A stretch of DNA of 64,000 nt from Pempheris klunzingeri. Taxonomy: Eukaryota; Chordata; Actinopteri; Acropomatiformes; Pempheridae. Both the position numbers and the translations under genes were made by a program. This document shows positions 1 to 38,383 of the stretch, in pieces. Below the pieces are notes generated by a model. That model was not told the origin of the DNA. It was given only the letters and a program-made list of their open reading frames with translations, and did not search any database. Location of the stretch: NCBI RefSeq assembly GCF_042242105.1, contig NC_092019.1:17653328-17717327 (forward strand), written 5' to 3'. Position 1 is the first letter of the stretch. Each line of letters opens with the position of its first letter.

Positions 1-2032
1 GTAGAGCGGGATGGAGAGTTTGCACAGCGCTCCCATCATGCGCTCATAACAAGTCCACAAGTGAAGGATGGACACTTGGTGTCCTTCTGTGATAGCTCTC
101 TAAGAACGTGGCTCTCTCTGGGAATGCCGGTCACTTTGACAGTGTGTAAAACTGTAACACGTAAGGCCGCTGCACCTCAAGAAAGTCTGATTCATTTTCA
201 ATTTTTTGGGGCTCCACCTCCAGCATGGAACCCCCTGAATAATTACCACCTTTCCCGCTGCTCACACAGCCCTGTCTGCGCTAGTTGTGTGTGCTCTGTA
301 TTGTGTCTGAGTGGGTCTGTGCGTGTGTACATGCATGCAGATGCTTGTGTGTGCCACCGTGGAGGCGCATCAGATTGGACTTTGTTAGTATGGAAGTGCC
401 AGGTGTGTGCCGGGGCCTATCAAGCTCAAGCAACAAAAGAATATGGAAATAAGGCAGGAGACAAATGAATAATAAGTTGCATAACCCTTTTCTCTTTGCC
501 TATGTATTTGGCGAGCCCCCCCACAGCCCTTGTGTCACTCATGATCTCATAGATGTGACAGCCAGAGACCCCTGCCCCCCTCCAGAACTGTTATCAGTGC
601 TCCTTGTCTCCAAAGTCTCCTCAGTGAACGTCTCCTCTGCTCTGCTCTTAACTCTCCAGACTTTCTCTCTATAGACTGAAATATTAGATGTCTTACAAAG
701 TGCCCGAGTAACTGAGTGAGACAGTAATAGAGAGACTGTCTTGAGAGCGATGATCATTAAATGAGACTCTCTCGTTGTAATCTGTGAAGCGTTCTGTCAC
801 ATCAGAGTGGGCTGACTTGAGAAACTTGATGATGATTTCATGACTCACGCTGCCTTTATGTGTTTGTGTACATCTGTACACATGCGTGCTCTCATACGTG
901 CATGCATGTCTGCCTATACATAGCTCCAGCTCCTACATCCTGTCCCCAACACTTGAGAGGGCTTCAGCAGTCAGCACGCAATTACTTTCAAAGGATCTGG
1001 CTGCACGTTGGAAAAAGCTGCACCTGTTCACGCTCATCTGCCTTTGGCTTTAGTTTACTGCGAGGTGTGTGTCAGTAATAGTCTTTAACAGAGGTAACTT
1101 ATATGTCACCCTCATGCCACATTATTTGAGCTGCGTTTGTGACAGATGGCCTGGACTAAGATGAGACAGAATGACAGAGAGGGAGAGAGGCTGCACAGTG
1201 TTACTGCCCTACTGACTCTGTTTGTGTAATTGAAATGGAGCTCTTCGTAATACAGTATTAACCCAATAGTGTGGACGTCCATATAAATCCACATAAATTG
1301 AAACATCAAGTTATGTCACGAAGGGAGGATTTGGCATCTGCCTCCACTTTGATTGCAATAGATGATGTGTCTGTCTGGACTGGCTAACTAATATGTTTAC
1401 TGTCTGCCTTTCTAGTGTTTATTGTCTCTCGACTGCTTTTGAAGCATATCTGTGTACCCACCAACAACCCTATTCATTGTCTGTTTTCACACTACAAACC
1501 CTAAAGAAGCATGACTTTTAGCCTTAATGGCTTACAGCTGAGAATATGAAAGCTACTTTCCCGCCTCTTTGCATGCAGACAAACTACAGAGTGTGTGAAA
1601 GACAGGACATTTAATTTACCACTCTCACATGTCCACTTGCATTGTTGATGTGAGGTATTGACGTGAAGCCACATGGCTGGCCTCTTGTAGGATTGTTGGA
1701 TCTGTGTGGAGGATTGCGTGTTCACATTGGATTAACGCACCACACTGAATGGCAGCCTGTGCAGGAGGCACACCTGATGCCCCTCCAGCTTTTCCCATCA
1801 TGGATGAGTGGAGCTGCAGTGATGCTCACTGAGCTCTGCATATCTAGAAATTAACCTTGTGTCATTAGTGAAACTTATGTCATACCATGAAAACGTAATC
1901 TAATATGATTTTGAGCAAAAGGCCACAGGCTGCACGAACTGCAGACTAAAATGTTTACCAGTAACAAAACTGATTAAAATGTGAAGAACTTCTGTGTAAA
2001 AATCTGAGCAGGTGAAAATCTGCAGGGGTGGA

Positions 2033-2190
2033 AAGTAACCAGATACTCCAGTACTGTATTTAAATACAGTTTGGAGGTGCTTTACATGGAGTTAATTCCC
2101 TTTTACAACACTGTCTTCTTGCACTCCACCACTTTTTAGCACGGCCTGTTGTTACTCAAGGACATTTATCTGACAGCTATACTTACTTTT
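2033..2190 (+). repeat. AAGTA-rich dispersed repeat, diverged copy
   Basis: Starts GGGGTGGAAAGTAACCAGAT and contains CTTCTTGCACTCCACCAC and TTATCTGACAGCTATACTTA, shared in part with 39400-39545. A matching CTTTCACCACTAGTG end near 2747 suggests an interrupted copy. Confidence 0.4.
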
Positions 2191-5100
2191 CAGAATACGT
2201 TTTTACAAAAATGACATATGATGATCTTAACAAAACAATGTACTGTTTGAACCAGTGGATCTCAATTCTGGACAATGTACTTGTTGACAAATCAGTCACT
2301 GTTTACACGTTACTCATTTAAAAAGTTACATTGCTTTAGCAAAACTAATGCACTCTGTGCCAATGTTACAATTGAGATGCATACTGAACTGGACATTTTA
2401 CGGTTGCAAAATCAGGGCTCTCTGGTCACTATTAATGGTAAAACTGAAATATCTCAAACCTAATTTGGCATTTCTTTACTGTAATTTCTTGTTAGTTATT
2501 GGCTGTCATATATACAAATAACACTATATCTGCAATAAGCTAATGTTGGCTAAACAATTGGCCAGGCTGATATTTGGCTCTAATTAAGGATCTAATAAAT
2601 GTATTTATAATAATACATCAGTCTCTGGACCATTGGTGTGCACATCTTTACTTTATAGCACTAAGTACATTCTTTTGCCACTTGTGACGGATTATTTTTA
2701 CACTGTGATACTGGAACTTAACATTAAAGAAAGGATCTGAATTCATCTTTCACCACTAGTGATCTGTATATAGAAAGAAACGCACCAGGCTGTACAAACT
2801 TTGAACCATGGTGACATTCTCACTTTAAGGTCACCTGGGGCGTCTTTTCTTGTCGTCACTCGCTTCTGGCTTCAACTGGGTATTAATTAGGCCGATTACT
2901 GTCCCGATCCTGGGTGTAATAATCCGCCTTTTCAGGACATGATATATTAGAGAAAGTGTGATAACAAAATAAATGGCATGCTTGTCACAGTGGGAGTGCA
3001 GCAGGACGGATGCCACTAACAGCCCTGAAAAGCTTCCTGTTCTCTCGTCCCTGCAGAAAGAGAGAAATCACATAGCTGGTGGGAAGTGGAGGATGCAGCA
3101 TCCCCATCATTGACACTAAAACACTTAACTGTGACCGGTGTTATTTTTAGCACTGTTTTTGCACATAATTCTCAAAAGCATCATAATTTTCCGTAGCTGC
3201 TTAAAGCTCTGTAATGACATTAGGCCATTTACCCTCAAATGAATCACATATCTGCCATTTCTGTTGTGAAAGGTTGAAGCCTTCAGGCGGCTGCGAGCCA
3301 AGACTCTCTGCTTTGACTCAGTCAATGTCGTGGCAGATAGAGTCGCAGATAATACGCCTGTGCAGACAGGGAATGAGTTAGAGCCAAAATGTAACTGAAA
3401 GATGAATGCATGGTATGGACTGCTGTGACACAGAGGAATGTAGTTTGCCGTTTTGAATTTCACATTAACGCTGCACTTGGCAGTTTGCAAGTTGGCGTCG
3501 AATGAACAGGGTGAGTGTTTGATTGTCAAAGGCTTCACAATTCAGAAATTGGCACAATGAGATAACCGTAAATTGATCTCTTCTCAGCTTTAAATTCCAT
3601 CTTCCTATTGGCTGGTGAGGGTGGAGAAGGTGATGAAAATATGTTCTTAGCAGGTTCTCTCTTTGACGGTCAGTCTAGATCCCTTTGGAGGGAGAACTAA
3701 CTTTGCTCCAATGAATATTTAAGTAGGGAGAGGGACAAACGTCTCTGCTCTAGCACCATTTTTCCACAAGATTTTTGGCCAACACAGCGTTTATTGGGTC
3801 TCATTAAATTCCGTCATGATCCACAAATCCAAGCCTTTCTTGGCCTAACATACCAAAGAATGTGTCTAAACTGTTCTGAAATCAAGTGTCCTCTGATCCA
3901 AGAAGAGGAGTGTGAAGTATAGGAACACCTGAACAGGTTAAAAGAGCATTTTGACTATTTTGGGAAATACACTTATTAGCATTATTGTAGAGAGTTAGAT
4001 GACTAGGTGACTGTAGCCACCGTGATGTCACCCTGTCGGTTTGTGGGCCTCCATTTTGAAGCCTTGAGTTCAGTTTTAAGGGTGTCGCCATCTTGGTTTT
4101 GTGGACGTCGCCGTCTTAGTTTTTTAGAGCGAGAAGTGGCGTTGATTCCACAAAGACAGCCTCTTATTGATTAGTCACAAAGTAGTCCTGCCCTAAAGCA
4201 TACCCTGCTTTATTGTCTATTTTACTCTAATCTTGACTATAATTTACAAAACAAACACTGTGCAGCATTAAAGAAGACCTAAAACTAGTGATTGAGACCA
4301 TTCTGCACTTACGCATTGGCTTCACTTTTCAGACCCGGAAGCTACATTTACTTCTATTATACAGTCTATGATATAAAGCTGAAGCTAGGAAATGTTATAA
4401 CAGTTTAACATAAATGCTGGAAACAGGGGGAAACAGCTGGCCTGGCTCTGTAACAAACTAATTAACATGTTGTATTTCATTTGTTTAATTAAAACATGCT
4501 GCGGCACATAACCCTCCAGAAATCACAAATGGTCATTTTTAACATTTCTGTCTTAAACTAGCAACATAAAGTGTGCTCATTTGTGAGTTTTAGATGTGCT
4601 GGTAGGCAGATTTAGGGAGTGGTGTCAATCTTCTCATCTGAAGTCAGCAGTATACTCCAGGAGAACATCTTGTTAGACCATCTAATGGCTTTTGAGGTGT
4701 GGCCTACCTCCACACCTTTTTCTGACCTTTCTGACAATTTATGCCACTTTTTGAAACCGACAAACCAATATTCGCATCCGCAGACGAAGGTGCGAAAGGT
4801 GTGTGTAAGTCAGAGGTGAGAAGCTCATGGCGAGAAAGTTAATAAACCTGTTTTCTCAAAATTATGAACTATGCCTTTAAGGTGTAGTTACCCTGAACCA
4901 TCCCCCAGCTGGGAAACTTACCAGTGCTACCTTTTGAAAACGTCTTGTAATCAAGTAAGAGAGTCAGTTTTTGTGAAGCGTCCTCCTACCTGTGCCTGTT
5001 GCTGCCTGTTCATTGATTCATAGCAGGCGTTGCTCTGTCATCTAACCTGGCTTAAATACTGTTTGTTGCAGCTGCGCTTTCATTCAGCTTAACCGCCAGA

Positions 5101-6777
5101 GAATTTTTGATAACTCCCTTTGACATGTGCATGCTTATTTCTGGAATCGTGTTAATCCCCCTCCTTCGTCGCTCCTCCTGCTTCCTCTCTGTCTTGGCGT
5201 ATCACTCTCTCGCTGTGGTTGTTTGTAATGATGGTTTGTTAGCGGGTTTGTCCTTGACTGACTGTCTGTGGGTGGGAGCATCTGGAGCATATAAAAAATG
5301 GGTGGAGATGGGTGGATGAGTGGACAAAAGACAAAACATGACCTGACCGCTGCTGAGAACGCTACCAGGCACTGTGGGAATTTTTTGTGTGAAATCGTGT
5401 GTGTGCATGTGTTTGTAACTTGCTTTTACCTGTGAGCTCAGTGACTCTATTTGTACTCTTTGCAGGTGCATTTACTGTGGTGTTCAGGCAGATTACACAC
5501 TGACACGCTCACAGCCACCTAGCCTATGTTAATATTAACACCTAAATTCTTTGCTGGGTGTTAGGGCGACTCTATTGCGTGAAAAATGTCCTGTAAAGTG
5601 GCATACATCTGCCGTCAAAGAGGTGTGACATGAACAGTAGCACTACACTTAGCGCTGGAGAGTGTCGGTGCATGCATGGCCACACAAAGAGGCAAAGTGT
5701 TGGGCACAGAGAAATGGATGGAGAGAGTGGAGAGAGGGTCACTCAGCTGAAGTGAACACTCCAGTGGCAGAGGGGACAGTCATGAACTAATGCAGGTCAC
5801 CTCTGCACAACAGAAGAGAGCGTTTACACCCACGCCGCAGACACCCGGAGAGGGAGAAAGAGTGAAAGAAGCACATTCATATGCACAAACACAATCCGAC
5901 CCTCCTCTTCTCATTTCTGTTTTATAATCCAGCCTTTTCCATTCTATTGTCTCCTCTTTTTTTTCTCTCTTTGAGTATCAAAGCTTTTTCCAAACAAACA
6001 GCAGACCTGGCATCAATAATGGAGCAGAGCGTATCTCCTTATTTAACGTACAGAGATGCCTACTCTGCTGTCACTTTTTAGATGAATAATACACACATGC
6101 AGAGAGGGGGAAGATTAAAAGGACAAGGGACAGGATGGAGGTAGAAAGGGGGTAGAGGTATCGAGCAGAGTGAGTAAAAGACCAGAATGGAGCACGAAGA
6201 TGTGAGAGACGGCGTGCATTAACTCAGCACTCAGGTCCAGATTGCAGACTCAGCACTTCTTCAAACTGTCAGGGACAAACTTTGAGTGTCTCAGCCCTTA
6301 GATGGACCAATAACAGAGATGCTGTGGCGCGGTTGTCTGAGAGTTAAATAAAGGGGCTTTTACTGCCAAGTGGACCTGCCAGCAAATGTCCCTCTCTTTT
6401 GTTCAGCTAAGCCTCGCACACACAGAAGATCCAGTCATGATGCCTCTGCTCCAGCTAATCCTTGAAAGGTGTGTGTAACACGGCACTCAATGCTTATCTC
6501 AGGATGTCGTGGTGAATTATTCAACATGCTAATGTCACGAAATGAGACAAGCATGGAGCGCTTTGAACACTCCTCCATGTAATCCTCATGTACAGGTTTG
6601 TTGTGGAAAGAGCCGAGGCGATGTGAGGACCTGGGATCCCCAAGGCCCCACGACAAGAAGCTAAATAGTAGAGCCATTAATATTAATATCTAAATAGTTT
6701 TCTATATTTTATTTATGCATGACTCTGCCCTAAAGCAGAGGGTTAATTGAATTTGGAATGACACATTTGCAGCATTT

Positions 6778-6784
6778 GTGTGTG

Positions 6785-6832
<48 letters not shown>

Positions 6833-6836
6833 TGTG
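6778..6836 (+). repeat. (TGCG)n microsatellite
   Basis: About fourteen uninterrupted TGCG units flanked by TG. CpG-containing tetranucleotide repeats like this are uncommon compared with TG repeats. Confidence 0.9.
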
Positions 6837-9167
6837 CTTATGTCCTTATCTGATGTAATTTGAAGGCACTTAATGAGGTCAGAATATGCATGTGTGTGAT
6901 TGCGTGACTGTGTTTCACGCATGACATGTTTATACATTTAACGATCAGTTATTATGTTGACAAATCAGGAATGATTATTGACAAGAGACAGAGATCTGTG
7001 AAAACTAATCAATAACTATTTCCCTGACATTACACCACCGACGGGTGTTTCTATTATTTTGTCCATCCCATTTATGTCCGTGAGGTTTGGCTCTGAACTT
7101 TGGCTCTGAGTTTGCCCCAAACTATATCCTCCACAGTGTACCGCTACAGATGCATCATCTATCAAAGTAGGAAGGGTGTCTCACTAATGGAAATCACCAT
7201 TGTTCTGACAGGCTTTAGACGTCCTGGCTCAGTGGATTTAGTCTTCTCCCCATAGCTGATTTTATCCTGATCGGCTCTGCGATTCCAGCCGCCAAGCTGT
7301 CCAGACATACACTGCACTAAAAACCATTTATTCTGATGCCTGTGGCTGCATATAATCCTTTGCTGTCACTGCCCATTCGTATTCTTTTCTTGATACAATT
7401 CATATCACTCCAAATCCTGGAGGACTTCCATGGAAAATGTGTGAATTTAGTGAGATTGACATAAAGACAAGCCAGTGGGTGAAAACAGACAGAATGGAGG
7501 GGAGGGGGGCTTGTAAAAGAAAGAAAAAAAGAGGAGGGAAATGAAGGATTGGAGGACAGATTTGCTGGGTCTCCATCTGTGAGCATAATCCTAAAAGAAA
7601 AAAAAAAAAAAATCTGTTAACAGCACAGTCAGAGAACGGTGAGGTGGGGGTGCATTTATGTCATAAGCCACAAACGATAACAGTTTCTTATTATTTATTT
7701 GATTTATTAAGAAGAAGACAGCAAGAGGGATGTGGTGTGTGTGCACAAGCCTGTGCACATGAGAAATAAGAATTGAGCTATCTCAGTGGGTCACTGGTGT
7801 TGTGGCGAGACAGGGTACCTTATCAAATCCCTTCCTGTGCCTGTGATGATCACGCAGATAATATTTTCCTGTCGCTCTTTGTCTGGTTGTCAGAGAGAGA
7901 AAAAGAGAGGATCCTTTTCTCTGGTGAACGATTGTGTGACATGAAATGGAAATGAAAGCATAAAAATTGTATGACAACAATGAGAGGAATGATTTATGTG
8001 TAAACAGAGGCGGGCGGCTGCTGCCTTCCACATCGCTGTGTGTTTGTGTGTCCACAGCCCTTTAAGTGATAAGTGCTGCGCTCGATGAAATCAGGCACTG
8101 TGTGTGTTTTTCTCCATTAACTCCATCTGTGCGTGCATCCAAACCTGAAGTCTGATGTTTGTGCCACCTCTGGGTGCATGACAAACTTTGGCCCGCGTTC
8201 AATCTCCTCAACAGAACCGAGCACAGACTGTGCCAGACTGAAGGAACGGCAGCCACCACGGTTTTGGAATACTAATGGAAAATTCAAGGGCTTCAGTTTT
8301 GTGTGGGAAGCTGCCATGTGTCAGCACGCAGCACTCAGCATTAAAGTCACTTTGTGTGTGTGTGTGTGTGTGTGATTTCTCTGCCAGCTTGCTTTTCAAA
8401 GCACTTAAACCTAAAAGCAAATTAAAGGAAAATATACTCCAACATAAAAGTCATATGCTGTTCTTAAGCTTTCACTCTAGAGTCTAGATCAGTGGAAATG
8501 AGCAAATGTCTTGTTTAAAACCTGAAGCAAAAGAGAAACCAACACTGAGCATACATACACTAAACGATGAAGGTTCCCTTTGGGCCAAACTACAAGATGC
8601 ATCACCTTGCTAAGTTTAAACAAAATGTGACAGTGACTGTTATGGCCTTTTAAAGTTGGAAAATTTGACCTTTAATCACTGTGCCCCATCAGGTCAATCA
8701 GTTTAATTTTTTAAACACCAGAACTTTGTGCCAAAATGCATCGTTACTCAGAATCGCTTATTAGGTTTGACAGATGCACACAGCTGGAGCTCCCTGATTT
8801 TATTGCGTGAGAGAGAAAATCAAAGAGGATTGTGGACTAAACCTGGACCAGTTCCATCGACAGTGAACACACTTCCAACTACTTGTGGTATGAAACAAAA
8901 GGATAAAAGAGTGTTCGATTGTAAAAGCTCCAACCACACAAAGTTCATCTCATTCATGTTTTAGCTCAGTCTGCGATTCGAGCCTTGAGAGAATATCTCA
9001 TGATTATAAATTCTGTTTCACCGTCACTTCTCTCTTTGACAGCAGCACTCACTCTGTTCAACTTTAAACTCTCGAGCAGCAACCAGGAGCTTTAAGCTTG
9101 AGGGCTGCACATCTTGTTAATCTGTTTTCTCATACCTTGTCTTTGTCTCTGCTTCCTCACCCGACAG

Positions 9168-33025
<23,858 letters not shown>

Positions 33026-34276
33026 CCTCCGCCTACAGTACAGCCTGTGTCATGGATTTCTATGGTTTTCACATTCCTCTGCTTGTTGTGTCTGGTTTCT
33101 GTAACACTGTATTTTGATGGAGCACATTTTAAGCCAAAACAATGAGAGAATCAGCTTTCGCTTGAAGAAAAGCATCAAGTTCCACTCAGATAAACCTGAC
33201 ACTACAACCAGGAGGAGTGGAAAAGAGGATCGGACCTCCTGCCAGTCACTCAAGACAAGTAACAGAGGAGGGATGCATTGTGGGGGTTGCAGTCCAGGTC
33301 AAAATGGGGTTGCTGAGGAGAAGGAGGACTTTGAAGATTCCTCAATGTTTTTCACTAGATTTCGCTTTATTGTTGTCTGCCTTCTTTCTCCTCACCCATC
33401 TGCAATCCCACCTCCCATCTTCTCCTCCACCACTGTCCTTCGCTGAAACTTCCCCACCCTCGCTGAGGTTAAAAAAAGAAAAACTATAAAAACACTTTTT
33501 TGTTAGAATATTCATGGAGATCTCTCCACACAAAGAATTGCGTGAAGACAATCAAAGCCTTTTTCTAATATTTTCTGAGTTGTTTGTAAAGTTATATCAC
33601 TTCTTGTCTACTTAAAATGCCAAATGCTAAAAACCTAGCAAAAAAGAAAACAGTGAAGTACCTAGCAGCCTATGGCTCTCCATTTAAGGTCTTGCCATTA
33701 GCTTTCATAAAAATGTATAGTTTGTTCAGTGTTCCAACAAAATGCTATAAACCACCTGTCCAAAACCAGTGCTACAGACCCTGACGTTAGATATGAATCA
33801 CTGCCATGAAATTGGGAAAACAAAAATGAAACAAAAACATGCTTTTAAAACTGTAAGCCATGTTTTTCCCTCTTTAAAGGACATATCCAGGGTTTGAGAG
33901 CAGCCCTGTTTGTACAGCTCACTCTCACTCAAGTGTCTCAGTGATAACAGAGCTCATGTAGTGTAATGCTACAAACTCCACCTCAGCTGCAAACACAAAC
34001 ATCCATCTGTGATGAAGACAAAATCGAACAGCACCAACTTTTATGTGTACTTTTCACACTTCACCTCTTTTTATTTGATTGCAAGAGTAAAGACACTGAG
34101 TCAATGAAGCATAGTGAATGTGTGACAGGGAAAGATGGGCAAAATCTGATCTGATTTACACTTGAAGGAAGGAGGCGAACTGCTTTGTAAGTGTGTACCT
34201 GTGTGTCTGTAACATGCGTGTTGTAAATGAGGCTGTGTTGACATGTACATCAGGTGCTGTACATGCTGTACATGAT

Positions 34277-34278
<2 letters not shown>

Positions 34279-34324
<46 letters not shown>

Positions 34325-34347
34325 CGTGTGTGTGTGTGCGTGTGTGT
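34279..34347 (+). repeat. (TG)n microsatellite in predicted ephb6 3' UTR
   Basis: About 34 TG units with CG interruptions near 34321-34340, shortly before the AATAAA signal at 34423. Confidence 0.85.
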
Positions 34348-34422
34348 CAGGCTACACACATTATTAGCTGTGTTTACTTGTATGAGTGTTCACCACTACT
34401 CCATAATTGTGCAAATTTGTAA

Positions 34423-34428
34423 AATAAA
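34423..34428 (+). promoter_or_regulatory. Candidate polyadenylation signal of ephb6
   Basis: AATAAA on the + strand, about 1.4 kb after the ephb6 stop codon and before the long intergenic stretch. It is chosen as the first well-placed canonical hexamer beyond the TG tract. Confidence 0.4.
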
Positions 34429-34440
34429 TGATATGATTTT

Positions 34441-37400
34441 ATTTAAAATTTGGCGTTTGTTTCTTAATTTACAAAGTCCTATCTACCCTAATCAAACCAT
34501 CATCAAAGTATTTTACCTACCACTCAGGAAAGTTCACACTGAATGAAAGAGTCGTATCATGTAGAGACAAAGGCTCCTACACTGATAATAACCTGGTGCA
34601 TCAAATGAAACAAAATTACACATTTGTTAAATTAAAAAAGGAGAACAAAGCTAAGAGTCTGCAGTCATGTTTGCAGCGAGTTAACGTTTGCTAATTAGCA
34701 CTAAACACAAAGTATAGTTGTAGCTGATGGGAATGTCATTAGTTTGCAGGTATTTAGGACCAAAATATAGGCCAAATTTAACTTTTGATCTGATCATGTC
34801 ACCATGTGAAAGGTTTGTGATCCACCAAGTCTTTAGGATTCATCCCCTAGAGAAAATGAATGTCTACCAAATTCATGGAACTCCATCCAATAGATGTCAA
34901 GAGTTTTTACTGAAAACCAAAAATGTCAAACTCGTGGGAAAGGTCGGAAGATCACCAAAGTCAATATGAATGTTAATGATAATCCATTCAATAACTGTTG
35001 AGATATTTCAGTCTGGACCAAAGTACAGACGGACTGAAATTACCATCCATAAAGCAATGTTCTGCTCTTCAAAACAAAATAAAAATCCAAAAGGTGACAA
35101 AGCGTGGAAAATATGAGAGGAGAATGTTTTACTGGACATAGTCAGCACAACTTGAATTAATTTTATTTCAACCCTTAATGAAGGACTGCTTAGAGTTTGA
35201 GTATTTTCAAATCTTTGTTTTATAAATGATCTCTCATGGCCTGATGTGATGATACTTTAATGTTTAAGGAACAGCTTCTAAACTTAAACAAGGTCATTTA
35301 ATTCAGCTACTGTATCCATCCATGCCACCTTATTATCTTTATTCTCAGAGGCACTATACATGAGAAATAAATAACAATGTATTCACCTCGGTGCACTAAT
35401 ATCACCTTCACAATGTTAAGAGTGAACTCCTGTTTTTCAGCTTGCACACATCAGCAGGTTTGAGTAAAATCTAAGTTTGGGATCTGCTGGGATCAGCAGC
35501 AATCCAAAAACAGACACTGGTGTCCCACATATCCCGTTGTTGCTGATATCACAGCAGATCTGGACTGATAGCGAGACTGCTTACATAACCCCCACACTGA
35601 TGCAGCTGGCACCGTGTTGGATTTTACTGATCAGACCGCTGTGTTCTAACTGGTTTTCACATTGTCTCAATGTCAAACTGCTGGGTTGTTTTCATATTTT
35701 AAGAGTAAAATTTTGTCCTACTGTTCCTCTGAACCTATTTGACAGCTATCCTCTCTAGTTATTTATTTTGTTGATTTTTAATGTACATGCAAAACATGTG
35801 ATGATTTTATAAAATATGGTGCATTATGATAGACTAAACAACTACCCTGCAGTATATAAAGTTGCTTAAAAGAGGTTTGCCTCTACAGATATATATGTGT
35901 GATATTTCTGTGTGCGTGTGTGTGTGTTTCTTTAGTACTTTCACATAGCAAAATTTTGAATTCAAAACATTTACTTGCAATGGAGCATTTTCTATATATG
36001 ATTATAGAGGTAAAGGAGGTATTTAAACATGAATAAATCAAAATAAATAAGGTAAATAAATAATCTGACTTTAAAAGTACAGAAGAATCAGCAAAATATA
36101 CTTAAAGTAGCAAAAGTACTTCTCGTGCCAGTGCCCACTTTAATAGGATTCACTATATATGTATACATTCACTATATATGTATACATGTATATGTAGGAT
36201 TGTTAACACTGATGCATAAATGTGTAAGCAGCATTTTTATTGTAGTTGGTTGTTTTGAAGCAGATTTTAACAGCTATATAAAGCGTTGGGCTGTTTAATG
36301 TGCAAAAACCTCAGTCTTGTAAAGGCTTAGGGTTAAGAATGCTGGAAGCTGCAGAAAATAGAAATACAAAAGCCTTGTACAACCTCGATTGGTCACCTAA
36401 AAGTAAATATATCTGAATACTTCTTTCACCACTGAGATTATTTAAGGCTGAATTCTTGAGAAATATGAGAATTACTCAGAAGATGTGGAATTTTCCATTT
36501 GATATCAATGTGTGATCAGGAGAAAATGACATTTTAAAATGTCGTTGCTTCACAGAATCATATTTAAGCTTTTAAGAGTGTATTCGAAGACGTTCAAATT
36601 AAAGTCTGGATCAGAGAAACAGCTGAAGTTTGTTCTATAATTGATGAACCCATTCTGAACATCTTTGGTAGTGTGTTTTAATAATGATAATAAGCTCTAC
36701 TGTGTAAAGTCACTCTGAATAAGAGCACCTGTCAACTGTCATAAATGCACCAAAGGTGTCTGTAATAATTGTTTGGTGACTCAAATTAACACAAGTGTTG
36801 TGAAAGAACTGCTGCTATGCATTTCCAGAAACAGTAGACAGTAGACAAACCACAAAATCATGTTTTTATGTTGTTATTGTTTCTTTATAAAGACATTAAC
36901 AGAGTGGAAACCACTGGTCTTTATGATGCTGCTTAAAGATGGTGCTCCCCATCTGGTAAACAGCTATTATCTCCACAATACTAAATGACTGCCACATCTG
37001 CAACCATTACCACGGCCTCCTATAGAGTCTCCATAAACCCTGTTTATCCTGCAGCTGACCAGCCCGTTAGTCATGACCTATAAATGGTGCGGCAAAACAC
37101 CTGCACACTTCATCTGAGCTAACCAGAGAGGTTGTAAAAGTCGGCTGATTCAGCAGTTTACAAATAATCTATGTGTTAAAATGAAATCTGTGATTTGGCA
37201 GCTTTTTCCCAAAAGAACTCTCCTTGAAAAATAATGATCATTTCACAAAACAAGATGAAAAGTACCATTAGCTTTGTTTTTCCCCCTTCAGAGGAAAGTG
37301 ACGTGATGCTGGCAACCTCCAAATGATCATTATGGCCGTTGTAATGCCGTAATTATCGTGTTTGTGATCACTCCTGTTGACACATCAATGGTGCTCAACA

Positions 37401-38040
37401 TGTTAAATCATTGTGAATGAAACTAGTTTGGTGTGCATGTGTGTACAAGATGCAACATGTTGGAAAATCATACATCATGTCCATATTTACTCCACTAAAT
37501 AATCCCAGTTCCACCTGGAGAAACTTGTCCAGTAATAATGGAACATCAGCTATAATGCAACTAGGATAAAAGTGCCTAAATATCAGGTTTAAATTACAGA
37601 CCCGGGTTCAAACATACATGCTTGCAGTTTTCAAACAGGTTTCTTTAATGGTTCACTAGAAAAAATGACCGCAATGTGTTGACTGTCATGATGTTGCAGG
37701 ATTTTCATAGTGGCCATGCAGGTTTTGGTGGTAGTTGGTGGAATGCAGACAGGCCTGGTGATAACACAGAGATACTCTGGGATTAGGGACTGGACCATTG
37801 TCACTTCACTTTTAAGGTGACTAAAGATGGCCGCTAATTTCAGATCAGCGTGATAAAGGTGTCCCTGGTCGAATGGTGAGCTGGATCTTAAAGCACAACT
37901 TTCCCTGTGGGATTCAGGAGCAGCGGTGAAAGTCTACCTGCTCATTAAAGCCTCACTCTCTCTGTCTTACCTGTCCGCTGTTCACTCATTCTCCCTCTCC
38001 ACCCTTTCATTCTCAATCCCTCCACATGTCTCCTCCCTCG
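34441..38040. other. Intergenic region between ephb6 and trpv6
   Basis: AT-rich sequence without recognisable exons. It includes a reverse-oriented copy of a dispersed repeat (about 34725-35050), short fragments resembling the AAGTA-rich dispersed repeat near 36070-36130 and 36410-36440, and a tandem copy of CACTATATATGTATACAT near 36150-36187. I see nothing else. Confidence 0.5.
34725..35050 (-). repeat. Dispersed repeat, minus orientation (diverged)
   Basis: On the minus strand it reads ATCTCAACAGTTATTGAATG, then ACTTTGGTGATCTTCC and ACATCTATTGGATGGAG. It is the inverted counterpart of the two plus-oriented copies. Confidence 0.5.
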
Positions 38041-38051
38041 TGGCTGGGTCG

Positions 38052-38366
38052 TATATAATGGTGATGCCACAGGGATTTCACTTCTCCTCAGGGACATTTC
38101 ATAGGTGTTGTTTCCAATTTTGGCCAAGTGTTATGACTGAGGATCACCAGAAGTTGAGGAGCGGCACTTTTACTGTTTAAGGGTGAGACTGAGACACTTT
38201 CTCCTTTTTCTAGATTAGTTTTATTGTGTTTTATTTTGAAAACAACACAGCTGAATAAAACAGATACCAAAATAATCTATGTGTATTGGTTTCTATGATG
38301 AAGTAATTCCTGTCTGTTGTACTTGGTCCTTCAACACAGACTTCACCTTTAATTTGTCTCTTCCAG
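38052..38366 (+). promoter_or_regulatory. trpv6: Candidate trpv6 promoter, 5' UTR exon and first intron
   Basis: TATATAA lies at 38052-38058. A plausible donor (GG|GTGAGA, intron from 38183) follows after about 100 nt, and the acceptor ttccag at 38361-38366 precedes the exon carrying the start codon. This suggests a non-coding first exon of about 38085-38182. The inference rests on the motif order alone. Confidence 0.4.
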
Positions 38367-38383
38367 TCAGACATCAGGTGTCA

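Larger units (their letters stand above)
1..9167. other. Non-coding: upstream region or intron 1 of ephb6
   Basis: No exon with convincing splice sites and protein similarity was found here. The first recognisable ephb6 exon starts at 9168 with a split codon, so a signal-peptide exon ending in phase 1 must lie upstream, either unrecognised in this stretch or left of the window. The stretch holds AT-rich single-copy-looking sequence, a (TGCG)n tract near 6778-6836, a (TG)n tract near 8353-8374 and fragments of dispersed repeats near 2030-2240, 2720-2760 and 3936-4000. The longest open frames (for example 61-468) start without ATG or show no protein-like composition, and are taken as chance. 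Confidence 0.6.
33026..34440 (+). other. ephb6: ephb6 3' untranslated region (predicted)
   Basis: Sequence after the ephb6 stop has no conserved frame. It contains a (TG)n tract at about 34279-34347 and ends near an AATAAA signal at 34423-34428. The 3' end is inferred from that signal only. Confidence 0.5.

Noticed and set aside
1663-1854. Short frame with a hydrophobic start as candidate ephb6 signal-peptide exon
   Set aside because: MKPHGWPLVGLLDLCGGLRV lacks a good hydrophobic core and there is no phase-1 donor at a suitable place.
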